Shown: positions 1-6,714 of the stretch, one piece after another | How positions within the stretch are numbered: the first letter of the stretch is position 1 | How the letters are laid out: every line of letters begins with the position of its first letter | DNA from: Chloroflexota bacterium | GTDB taxonomy: Bacteria > Chloroflexota > Dehalococcoidia > SZUA-161 | Direction of reading: 5' to 3' | DNA: 8,770 nucleotides | NCBI GenBank assembly: GCA_030668425.1 | Contig: DAOUTY010000064.1 | Location: 1-8,770, forward strand | Made by a program: the position numbers and the translations under genes | Notes under the pieces: model-generated | Seen by the model: the letters and a program-made list of their open reading frames with translations, nothing else | What the model was told of the DNA's origin: nothing | Databases searched by the model: none

Positions 1-51
1 CCAGCACCAGAGGTGCCCAGAAACGCCCAAAATCCCCTCGAAACACCTTGA
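1..51 (+). other. Possible tail of an upstream gene (uncertain)
   Basis: Reading frame 1 is open from the left edge to a TGA at 49-51 and would encode a short proline-rich end (PAPEVPRNAQNPLETP). This could be the C-terminus of a gene whose body lies left of the window. It could equally be chance, because 16 codons is too few to judge, and the opposite strand is also open here. The TGA overlaps the TTGACA promoter element at 48-53, which would leave the nrdR promoter immediately after the previous gene. I cannot name the product. Confidence 0.2.
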
Positions 52-92
52 CAATATCAATATATTGTGTTAGTTTATGCTTTCGCTACAAT
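48..92 (+). promoter_or_regulatory. Sigma-70-like promoter(s) of the nrdR-nrdJ operon
   Basis: A perfect -35 hexamer TTGACA lies at 48-53. A weak -10, TAGTTT at 71-76, follows after a 17-base spacer. A second arrangement overlaps it: TTGTGT at 65-70 as a weak -35 and TACAAT at 87-92 as a good -10, with a 16-base spacer. Either would start transcription a short way upstream of the nrdR start. Both overlap the two NrdR boxes, so NrdR binding should block RNA polymerase. Which promoter is used cannot be decided from sequence. I see no cobalamin riboswitch in the leader, which is far too short for one downstream of these promoters. Confidence 0.6.
55..70 (+). promoter_or_regulatory. NrdR box 1 (operator)
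   Basis: The 16-mer tatCAATATATTGtgt fits the known NrdR box pattern acaCwATATaTwGtgt. Its core CAATATATTG (58-67) is a perfect 10-base palindrome. It lies inside the spacer of the first promoter candidate (between TTGACA and TAGTTT) and covers the -35 of the second. That position is suited to repression. Confidence 0.85.
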
Positions 93-101
93 ATATTGAT
101 T
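86..101 (+). promoter_or_regulatory. NrdR box 2 (operator)
   Basis: The 16-mer ctaCAATATATTGatt carries the same perfect palindromic core, at 89-98. The two boxes are 31 bases apart start to start, with 15 bases between the 16-mers. They therefore sit on the same face of the helix three turns apart, the paired arrangement known for NrdR. This box overlaps the TACAAT -10 candidate and ends 12 bases before the first nrdR ATG. Confidence 0.85.
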
Positions 102-112
102 AGTCAGGTTTT

Positions 113-652
113 ATGATGAAGTGTCCTCATTGCAATCACGAAGACTCCAAAGTTACCGATTCCCGGGATGTGGATGATACCATCCGCCGTCGCCGCCAGT
201 GCCTCGGTTGTGGCTTCAGGTTTACCACCTACGAGAGAATCCATACCGGCAACCTGGTTATCATCAAGAAGGACCAGCGCCGCGAGGTGTTCGACCGCGA
301 GAAATTGGCCACCGGCATACGCAAGGCCTGTGAGAAGCGCCCTCTTCCAACCGGAACAATAGAGAAACTTGTAGATGACATTGAGAGCGAACTGCTCCTC
401 CTGGGCAGGGCTGAGATTCCAAGCTCAGCGGTGGGCGAGATACTGATGGACAGGTTGAAGGAAATCGACCACATAGCATACATCCGCTTCGCCAGCGTCT
501 ACCGCGATTTCGCTGACATAACAAGCCTCAAGCGGGAGGTGGATACCCTCGTCTCTGGGAGGTCTCCCGCCAGCCAGCTTCCACTTATTCCCGAAGGGGA
601 GTTCAGCACCCCGGATAGAAGGAAGAGAGCTAGCCCTTCAGGACGTCTTTAG
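113..652 (+). CDS. nrdR: Transcriptional repressor NrdR
   Basis: NrdR is a zinc- and nucleotide-binding repressor of ribonucleotide reductase genes. It senses the ATP/dATP balance through an ATP-cone and binds paired NrdR boxes. The N-terminal zinc ribbon is clear: cysteines 4, 7, 30 and 33 (CPHC ... CLGC), with the family-typical RRRRQC and FRFTTYE stretches. The ATP-cone covers roughly residues 48-136 and includes the KKDQRREVFDREKL start and the FASVYRDFADI end. Two ATGs are adjacent (113 and 116). The second gives the usual MKCPHC start and stands 7 bases from a weak CAGG, so the true start may be 116. At 179 residues it is about 30 longer than typical NrdR (about 150). The extra residues form a proline- and arginine-rich tail. 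It is the first gene of the operon and lies directly behind two NrdR boxes, so it should control itself. Confidence 0.97.
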   Translation: MMKCPHCNHEDSKVTDSRDVDDTIRRRRQCLGCGFRFTTYERIHTGNLVIIKKDQRREVFDREKLATGIRKACEKRPLPTGTIEKLVDDIESELLLLGRAEIPSSAVGEILMDRLKEIDHIAYIRFASVYRDFADITSLKREVDTLVSGRSPASQLPLIPEGEFSTPDRRKRASPSGRL

Positions 653-679
653 ATACCGACCAAAGGTGATCCCAGCAAC

Positions 680-683
680 AGGA
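680..683 (+). promoter_or_regulatory. Ribosome binding site of nrdJ
   Basis: AGGA stands 8 bases before the ATG at 692 and supports that start. It lies in the 39-base gap after nrdR. That gap shows no terminator hairpin and no NrdR box, which fits co-transcription with nrdR. Confidence 0.5.
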
Positions 684-691
684 TAATAGCT

Positions 692-3292
692 ATGAATAAC
701 GGCAATAATGGAAAGAACAGTAAAGCGGAGCGCTCGCTGCGCAACAGGGTTGCCCGCGCTATCTTCGCCTCCGCTGAATCCATGGGCATATCAGACAGGG
801 AGATGATCGAGGGACTCGCCGATCAGGTTATCGAGCGCCTGGATCACGTCCCCACCCTCCCCGGAATGGAGGACTTCGCCCCCATAATTAGAAGGCCTGT
901 GCATGAGACGGAAATTAAGTCTATTGCGAGAAGTATCCTCGCCGAGAGAGGGCCCGAAGCATTTGTCCCGATCGTGGCGAAGGAGGAAAAGGCACCGGTC
1001 CGAGCCCTGAAAACTAAGGCGAAAAGCAAGGAAGGGGAAAAGGCAGAGGTCAATATATCGCCAAACGCCAGGGCGGTACTGGAGAGACGGTATCTGGTAA
1101 AAGATAAAAAGGGCCGAGTGATTGAGAGCGTTGAAGAAATGTTCCATCGCGTGGCCCACCATATCGCCTCAGCGGACTTACTCTATGACGCCAACGCTGA
1201 CATCGAGGCTAGGGAAGACGCGTTCTATCAGATGATGGCAAATCTGGAGTTTCTGCCCAACTCGCCAACCCTGATGAACGCTGGCCGCGAACTGGGTCAG
1301 CTCTCCGCCTGCTTCGTGCTGCCCATCGAGGACTCCATGGACTCGATCTTCGACTCCGTGAAACACACCGCCCTGATCCATAAGAGCGGCGGCGGCACCG
1401 GCTTCTCCTTCTCCCGTCTGCGGCCTGAAGGCTCCGCGGTGGGCTCAACGGGCGGGGTTGCCAGCGGCCCGGTCTCGTTTATGCGAGTCTTTGATGCCGC
1501 CACGGACGTCATCAAGCAGGGGGGTAAACGGCGGGGGGCCAACATGGCAATCCTGAACGTTGACCATCCCGATATCAAGGAATTTATCACCTCCAAGGAG
1601 GACTATACCTCTCTCACCAACTTCAATATCTCTGTGGCTGTGACCGAGGAGTTTATGAAGGCGGTGGAGAGCGGCAGCGACTACGATCTGATCGAACCCC
1701 ACACCAAGAAGGTGGTCGGCAAGCTCAATGCGAAAGAGGTGTTCGACAGCATGGTAGATAACGCATGGAGAAATGGTGACCCGGGCATTGTGTTCCTGGA
1801 CCGGGTAAACAGGGATAACCCGACCCCACAGTTAGGAAGCGTCGAGAGCACCAATCCCTGCGGCGAGCAGCCCCTTCTGCCATACGAGTCTTGTAACCTC
1901 GGGTCCATTAACCTGTCGAAGATAGTCTGTGAGAAAAACGATGCCCTGGATATAGATTATGTCAAGCTATCCGAAACCGTGAAACTGTCTGTCAAATTCC
2001 TGGACAACGTCATCGATGTCAATAAATACCCTATACCCGAGATCGATGAGAGGACCAAGGCCACCAGGAAGATCGGCCTTGGCGTGATGGGATTCGCCGA
2101 CCTTCTTATTCGGTTGGGAATACCCTACGATTCCCAGAAGGCGCTTGATACTGCCGAGGAGCTGATGAAGTTCATAAGTAGTGAATCTACGGAGGCCTCT
2201 AAGGAACTGGCCGAGGAGAGAGGCGTATTTCCCGCTTTCGAAGACAGCATTTACGACAAGCCTGGCGGCCCCCGGGTGAGAAATGCTACCAGAACAACCA
2301 TTGCTCCCACCGGCACCTTGAGTATCATCGCGGGCTGCTCCAGCGGCATCGAGCCCCTATTCGCCCTGAGCTATACGCGCACCATACTGGAGGGCACACA
2401 GCTAGCAGAGGTAAACGCCTTGTTCGAAGATATGGCAAAGAGAGAGGGGTTCTACTCCGAAGAACTGGTGCAAGGTGTGGCAAAAAAGGGTAGCCTGCGC
2501 GACATTGAGGGTATTCCAGAGAAGGTGAAGAACATGTTCGTGACCTCCCACGACATTGCCCCTGAGTGGCATGTCAGGATGCAGGCTGCATTTCAGAGGT
2601 TCACCGACAACGCCGTCTCCAAAACAGTCAACTTCCCTCATGATGCAACCAGGGAGGATGTAGCACAGGTCTATATGCTGTCCTACAAGGAGGGCTGCAA
2701 GGGCGTAACCATCTACAGGGACAGGAGCCGCGACAGCCAGGTGTTGAGCATCAACATGGCTGAACTAGTCGAAGATAAAGAGCCCAAGCGAGCCCCCAGA
2801 GCACGCCCAATCACCACTACCGGGGTCACAGAGAAGGTAGCGACAGGCTGCGGAAACCTCTATATAACCGTCAACTTCGACGAGGAAGGCGTGTTGTGCG
2901 AGGTCTTCTGCGCCCTGGGGAAGGCTGGTGGCTGTGCCTCGGCGCAACTTGAAGCTATCACCAGGCTGATCTCCCTGGCGCTAAGGTCCGGGGTAGAGGT
3001 AGAATCAATCACCAAGCACCTGAGAGGCATAAGGTGCCCCTCCATAGCCTGGGACAGGGGACACGCTATCCTCTCCTGTCCTGATGCCATCGCAGGTGTC
3101 CTGGACAAGCACCAAATCCGCGACACAGTTGAAGTCAGGCCCAAAGCCAATCCTGGAGCAAAACAGGAAGCCAACCCCAAATCCAGCGGCGAGATCGGGA
3201 ACATGACAGGACAATGCCCCGACTGCGGCGGCCTGCTCATTTTCCAGGAAGGCTGCTTCATCTGCCCTGCGTGCGGCTATACCAAGTGCTAG
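692..3292 (+). CDS. nrdJ: Adenosylcobalamin-dependent (class II) ribonucleotide reductase NrdJ
   Basis: NrdJ reduces ribonucleotides to deoxyribonucleotides in the cytoplasm, using an adenosylcobalamin-derived thiyl radical and needing no oxygen or second subunit. The catalytic core runs from about residue 121 to 690. C207 (LSACFVLP) and C401 (ESCNLGS) match the redox pair. NPCGE at 388-392 supplies the radical cysteine C390 and the catalytic E392, with C401 exactly 11 residues after C390 as in the family. The PTGT loop is at 539-542. A TSCPD-type domain follows (about 710-805, with C720 and SCPD near 796). A cysteine-rich end closes the protein: C842/C845, C855, C858/C861 and C866. No second-subunit gene (nrdB) or activase lies nearby, which agrees with class II. 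The N-terminal 120 residues lack an obvious intact ATP-cone. At 866 residues the size is normal for this subclass. Confidence 0.96.
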   Translation: MNNGNNGKNSKAERSLRNRVARAIFASAESMGISDREMIEGLADQVIERLDHVPTLPGMEDFAPIIRRPVHETEIKSIARSILAERGPEAFVPIVAKEEKAPVRALKTKAKSKEGEKAEVNISPNARAVLERRYLVKDKKGRVIESVEEMFHRVAHHIASADLLYDANADIEAREDAFYQMMANLEFLPNSPTLMNAGRELGQLSACFVLPIEDSMDSIFDSVKHTALIHKSGGGTGFSFSRLRPEGSAVGSTGGVASGPVSFMRVFDAATDVIKQGGKRRGANMAILNVDHPDIKEFITSKEDYTSLTNFNISVAVTEEFMKAVESGSDYDLIEPHTKKVVGKLNAKEVFDSMVDNAWRNGDPGIVFLDRVNRDNPTPQLGSVESTNPCGEQPLLPYESCNLGSINLSKIVCEKNDALDIDYVKLSETVKLSVKFLDNVIDVNKYPIPEIDERTKATRKIGLGVMGFADLLIRLGIPYDSQKALDTAEELMKFISSESTEASKELAEERGVFPAFEDSIYDKPGGPRVRNATRTTIAPTGTLSIIAGCSSGIEPLFALSYTRTILEGTQLAEVNALFEDMAKREGFYSEELVQGVAKKGSLRDIEGIPEKVKNMFVTSHDIAPEWHVRMQAAFQRFTDNAVSKTVNFPHDATREDVAQVYMLSYKEGCKGVTIYRDRSRDSQVLSINMAELVEDKEPKRAPRARPITTTGVTEKVATGCGNLYITVNFDEEGVLCEVFCALGKAGGCASAQLEAITRLISLALRSGVEVESITKHLRGIRCPSIAWDRGHAILSCPDAIAGVLDKHQIRDTVEVRPKANPGAKQEANPKSSGEIGNMTGQCPDCGGLLIFQEGCFICPACGYTKC

Positions 3293-3306
3293 CGACGTGA
3301 CACTAC

Positions 3307-4947
3307 ATGACATGGAAAGCGGTCAAAGAGGCCAGACAGAGGCTCGAAAAAGAGGGGGGCACTATCTTCAAGGACTGGGGCGGGAGGATCCACGTCGCCC
3401 TCATCTACCCGAATTCCTACTACCTCGGGATGTCCAGCCTCGGCTTCCAGACTATCTATGGATTCCTCAACAGCTACGAAAACATAGTCTGCGAACGGGT
3501 TTTCTGGGAACCAAAAGGGCGCAGTGCTGAAGAGCCTATCAGCATCGAATCGCAGCGCCCTCTTCCTGACTTCGACGTCCTCGCCTTTTCCATCTCCTAT
3601 GAGCTGGACTATTTCAACATAGTCCAAATCCTCAAAGCCAGTGGCATTCCTCTCTACGCCGCCGACCGCAACGAAAGCCACCCTCTGGTGATCGCCGGCG
3701 GGCCCTGTATAACCGCCAACCCCCAGCCCCTCTCAGCCTTCTTCGACTGCTTCGCCATCGGCGAAGGAGAGGCTATTCTACCCCGCATGATTGATGTCCT
3801 GACCGAAGGACTTAAAAGTAGGAAGGACAAGCTGCTCAAGGAGTTGACTTCAGTGCCCGGAGTCTACGTGCCCGCATTGTACGATGGCGTTCCCGTCAGG
3901 CGGCAGTGGCTGGCTGACCTCGATTCCGTAGCTACCACCTCGGTGATTCAAACCCCGGATACAGAACTCAGCGATATGCACCTCATTGAGATAGCACGCG
4001 GTTGTGGCTGGGGCTGTCGTTTCTGCCTTGCCGGTTTTTGGTTCAGGCCGTTTCGCTTCCGCCCTCTGAAAAGCCTGCTGGCTCAAGCCGAGAACGGCCT
4101 GAAGTATGGCAGGAGAATAGGGCTTCTAGCGGCCTCACCCTTCGATCACCCTGAGATAGATAAACTGGTGGCCGGGCTGCAACACCTAGGGGCGGAGATG
4201 TCCATCAGCTCGCTGCGGATTCGTCCGCTGTCACGAGTAGCCCTCAGAGGGCTTGCGGAAAGCGGCACTCAAACCCTCTCCTTGGCCCCTGAGGCAGGCT
4301 CCGAGAGGTTGCGCCAGATCATCAACAAGAGCGTGACGGAGAGTGATATTATCCTGGCTATGGATGAGATGGCCAAGCAAGGGATAGGGCATCTCAAGCT
4401 CTACTTCATGATCGGCCTGCCGACGGAAACCGACGATGACATCGAGGAGATTATCAGACTGACTCTCACCCTGAAGAGTCGCACCGAGAGGACGGGATGC
4501 CGCATCGTCCTGACAGTGGTGCCATTTGTGCCCAAAGCGGGCACCCCTTTTCAATGGCTCCCGATGACCAATGCTGAAACCCTGAACCATCGCCTCTCCA
4601 CGCTCAAGAAGAACCTGGTACCCAAGGGTATTGAGATCAGGTCGGATAGTGTGGCCTGGAGCCTGGTGCAGGGGGTGTTATCCCGGGGCGACGCCAAGCT
4701 GGGTGCAGCGCTGGCCAGTATGTCGGGGAACTCTCTTGCCGCCTGGCGCCAGGCGCTGGAGGAACACGACCTGGATTCCGATTTCTACATACATAGCCAG
4801 TTGCCCCTTGATGAGCCACTGCCGTGGTCAGTAGTGGATTCCGCCGTTACATGCGATTACCTCAGGGAGGAACTGGAGAAGGCACGCGCCAGCGCTCAAA
4901 GCCCACCGTGTCCACCAAAAGACTGCCACAAATGCGGGGTGTGTTGA
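3307..4947 (+). CDS. Radical SAM protein with N-terminal B12-binding-type domain, function unknown
   Basis: The [4Fe-4S]/SAM motif CxxxCxxC is at C233, C237 and C240 (RGCGWGCRFC), followed by FRPFRFRPL. Further radical SAM core features are APEAGSERLRQIINKS and LKLYFMIGLPTETDDD. The first 200 residues resemble a cobalamin-binding Rossmann domain (ALIYPNSYYLGMSSLGFQ; PLVIAGGPCITANP) but lack the DxHxxG histidine that would ligate cobalt. The tail carries C535, C540, C543 and C546, ending CHKCGVC. Together this resembles the uncharacterised TIGR03960-type family, which in many bacteria is fused to or followed by a DUF2344 protein; none is present here. The substrate is unknown. An in-frame TGA at 3298-3300 makes ATG 3307 the earliest start. 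No good Shine-Dalgarno is seen, so translation is probably coupled to nrdJ 14 bases upstream. Confidence 0.85.
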   Translation: MTWKAVKEARQRLEKEGGTIFKDWGGRIHVALIYPNSYYLGMSSLGFQTIYGFLNSYENIVCERVFWEPKGRSAEEPISIESQRPLPDFDVLAFSISYELDYFNIVQILKASGIPLYAADRNESHPLVIAGGPCITANPQPLSAFFDCFAIGEGEAILPRMIDVLTEGLKSRKDKLLKELTSVPGVYVPALYDGVPVRRQWLADLDSVATTSVIQTPDTELSDMHLIEIARGCGWGCRFCLAGFWFRPFRFRPLKSLLAQAENGLKYGRRIGLLAASPFDHPEIDKLVAGLQHLGAEMSISSLRIRPLSRVALRGLAESGTQTLSLAPEAGSERLRQIINKSVTESDIILAMDEMAKQGIGHLKLYFMIGLPTETDDDIEEIIRLTLTLKSRTERTGCRIVLTVVPFVPKAGTPFQWLPMTNAETLNHRLSTLKKNLVPKGIEIRSDSVAWSLVQGVLSRGDAKLGAALASMSGNSLAAWRQALEEHDLDSDFYIHSQLPLDEPLPWSVVDSAVTCDYLREELEKARASAQSPPCPPKDCHKCGVC

Positions 4948-4950
4948 TAC

Positions 4951-5619
4951 ATGAACATTGAACAAAACGTCCGAGATGTAGAACGGTGCATCGCCGGGGC
5001 TTGCGAGCGAGCGGGGCGATCGCCTGATGAGGTAACACTGATCGCTGTGACCAAGACCATAGGCATCCCTGCTATCGAGGCTGCGTTCAACGCGGGCATC
5101 AGGAACTTCGGCGAGAACAGGATCCAGGAGGCCCAACCCAAGATCGAGCAGCTTGCGAGCTTGAGGCCCAGCTTGATCTGGCACATGGTGGGACACCTTC
5201 AAACCAACAAGGCCAAGACAGCAGTGGACATTTTTGATATAATTCATAGCGTTGATTCGTTAAGGTTAGCGGAGACCCTGAGCCAGCGCAGTCAAAGCAA
5301 GCTGCCTGTTCTCATCGAGGTCAACGTTTCCGGCGAGGCAACTAAAAGTGGCTTTCTGCTACCTGAAGCCGATGAGGCGGTGAAGCGTATCGGGAGGCTG
5401 CCCAATATCGAGGTCGAGGGGCTGATGACCATCGCTCCCTGGGGGAGCGATGCCGAGGAAGTCCGTCCCATCTTTCGCCGGTTGCGGCAACTGGGGGATG
5501 CCCTAGGACTCAGGCACCTATCCATGGGGATGACCGATGACTTCGAGGTCGCCATAGAGGAGGGGGCAACACTTGTGAGGATAGGTCGAGCGATTTTCGG
5601 TGAGAGGATACCAGGGTAA
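4951..5619 (+). CDS. yggS: YggS/YlmE family pyridoxal phosphate homeostasis protein
   Basis: This is a PLP-binding, single-domain TIM-barrel protein of the PLPBP family. Members buffer PLP and influence amino- and keto-acid pools, and have no proven enzymatic reaction. K35 in AVTKT is the expected PLP Schiff-base lysine. Other family marks are NFGENRIQEA, HMVGHLQTNK, IHSVDS, EVNVSGEATKSGF and the phosphate-binding end LSMGMTDDFEVAIEEGAT plus VRIGRAIFG. The length of 222 residues is standard. The gene starts 3 bases after the radical SAM stop, with GGGGTG at 4936-4941 as a possible weak ribosome site, so coupling is likely. Its place before proC and yggT matches the widespread yggS-proC-yggT grouping and the ylm cluster of Gram-positive bacteria. 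Confidence 0.95.
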   Translation: MNIEQNVRDVERCIAGACERAGRSPDEVTLIAVTKTIGIPAIEAAFNAGIRNFGENRIQEAQPKIEQLASLRPSLIWHMVGHLQTNKAKTAVDIFDIIHSVDSLRLAETLSQRSQSKLPVLIEVNVSGEATKSGFLLPEADEAVKRIGRLPNIEVEGLMTIAPWGSDAEEVRPIFRRLRQLGDALGLRHLSMGMTDDFEVAIEEGATLVRIGRAIFGERIPG

Positions 5620-5622
5620 GGA
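5618..5622 (+). promoter_or_regulatory. Ribosome binding site that fixes the proC start
   Basis: AAGGA overlaps the yggS TAA stop and stands 7 bases before ATG 5630. It favours that ATG over an in-frame GTG at 5600, which lies inside yggS. Starting at 5630 gives the expected proC beginning MRIAFIGSGSMG. Confidence 0.7.
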
Positions 5623-5629
5623 TAAGAAG

Positions 5630-6442
5630 ATGAGGATTGCCTTTATCGGGTCCGGTAGTATGGGCGAAGCAATGATCTCAGCCATGCTCGGGCAAGGGGC
5701 ATTCGCCCCGGATACGATTTGCGCCTGTGATATCGACCAGACTCGCCTTACCACGATAGGGGGAAAGTACAAGGTCCGTTGCACCTCCGATGTGGGCAGT
5801 GCGCTCAGTGACTCCGAAGTTGTCGTCTTCTCGATCAAACCTCAGGTGCTGGCCAAAGTGATGAAAGACCTGAAGGGCAAGTTAAGTGAAGGGCAACTGG
5901 CGCTCTCTATTGTAGCTGGGGCGAAACTGGATACCATCGTAAAGGGGCTGGGACACGACCAGGTTGTCCGCGTGATGCCCAACACCCCGGCACAGGTTGG
6001 AGAGGGTATGAGCGTATGGACCGCCACCAGCGCAGTTAGTCAAGAGCAGAAAGACGCAGTGCAAACCATCCTGAGGGCGATGGGCAAGGAGATATACTTC
6101 CCCGAGGAGAAGTATATCGACATGGCGACGGCGATAAGCGGCAGCGGCCCCGCTTATATCTTCCTGATTATGGAGGCGCTCATCGATGCTGCGGTGCACA
6201 TCGGTCTGCCGCGGGAGACTGCAGTGGAGCTGGTTACACAGACCGTGCTGGGTTCTGCGCGTATCGCTGATGAGTCCGGCAAACATCTGGCACAGCTAAG
6301 GAATATGGTCACCTCGCCGGGAGGTACCACCGCCGAGGGACTACAATGCCTGGAGGAGGGAGGAATGCGGGCCATTATAGCGCAGGCAGTCATCGCTGCC
6401 TACGAGAAAGCAAAGCTTCTGGGAGGTGACAACGCCAAATGA
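5630..6442 (+). CDS. proC: Pyrroline-5-carboxylate reductase
   Basis: ProC catalyses the last step of proline synthesis: 1-pyrroline-5-carboxylate plus NAD(P)H gives L-proline. The N-terminal Rossmann motif is IAFIGSGSMGEAM. The family stretches VVFSIKPQVL and VVRVMPNTPAQVGEGM follow. The C-terminal helical dimer domain carries AISGSGPAYIFLIMEAL, then LRNMVTSPGGTTAEGL, which belongs to the family signature. From ATG 5630 it has 270 residues, the usual length. A longer reading from GTG 5600 would add ten residues that do not belong to the fold. The stop overlaps the yggT start by 4 bases (ATGA). No proA or proB is in the window, so the reason for its location is its old association with yggS and yggT rather than a proline operon. 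Confidence 0.96.
   Translation: MRIAFIGSGSMGEAMISAMLGQGAFAPDTICACDIDQTRLTTIGGKYKVRCTSDVGSALSDSEVVVFSIKPQVLAKVMKDLKGKLSEGQLALSIVAGAKLDTIVKGLGHDQVVRVMPNTPAQVGEGMSVWTATSAVSQEQKDAVQTILRAMGKEIYFPEEKYIDMATAISGSGPAYIFLIMEALIDAAVHIGLPRETAVELVTQTVLGSARIADESGKHLAQLRNMVTSPGGTTAEGLQCLEEGGMRAIIAQAVIAAYEKAKLLGGDNAK
6421..6429 (+). promoter_or_regulatory. Strong ribosome binding site of yggT
   Basis: GGGAGGTGA is close to an ideal Shine-Dalgarno. It stands 9 bases before ATG 6439, inside the end of proC. It is the strongest such site in the operon. It suggests yggT is translated efficiently despite being last in the operon and overlapping proC. Confidence 0.75.
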
Positions 6443-6711
6443 GCAATGTAGCTTACTTCGTCTGGCTCATATTCCAGATAGTTACGTTTGCTATCTTCTT
6501 CAGGGTTATCCTATCCTGGTTTATGGTCACTCCTGCAAGCACAAGCGGCTTCCTGTCCACTATCCATAATGTCCTTTTTCAGATAACCGAACCCATTCTG
6601 GCGCCGCTGCGCAGAATAATCCCCTCCATAGGCATGTTCGATTTATCTCCGATTGTAGCTATCATCGTACTGCAGGTTATTGGCGAGGTCGTCGTCCGAG
6701 CCCTGTCCTAG
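6439..6711 (+). CDS. yggT: YggT/YlmG family membrane protein
   Basis: This small integral membrane protein has 90 residues and two hydrophobic segments, at about 5-28 and 69-88. They flank the conserved loop with the family core TEPILAPLRRIIPSIGMFDL followed by SP. YggT/YlmG proteins are linked to osmotic tolerance, membrane or chloroplast nucleoid organisation and, by neighbourhood, cell division; the molecular role is not settled. The ATG overlaps the proC stop (ATGA), which indicates coupling. It is the last plus-strand gene. Three bases later the opposite-strand amidohydrolase ends, and no terminator hairpin with a T-run is visible at the junction. Confidence 0.93.
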   Translation: MSNVAYFVWLIFQIVTFAIFFRVILSWFMVTPASTSGFLSTIHNVLFQITEPILAPLRRIIPSIGMFDLSPIVAIIVLQVIGEVVVRALS

Positions 6712-6714
6712 ATA

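Noticed and set aside
1..112. Cobalamin riboswitch upstream of the nrd operon
   Set aside because: The leader downstream of either promoter is only a few tens of bases, with none of the room or structure a B12 riboswitch needs. Paired NrdR boxes explain the control.
3297..3530. A GTG-initiated open frame overlapping the start of the radical SAM gene
   Set aside because: It is out of frame with the well-supported radical SAM gene, its product is low-complexity and arginine-rich without motifs, and it has no good ribosome site.
5600..5629. Ten-residue N-terminal extension of ProC from a GTG inside yggS
   Set aside because: ATG 5630 has a better ribosome site (AAGGA at 7 bases) and gives the normal family start.
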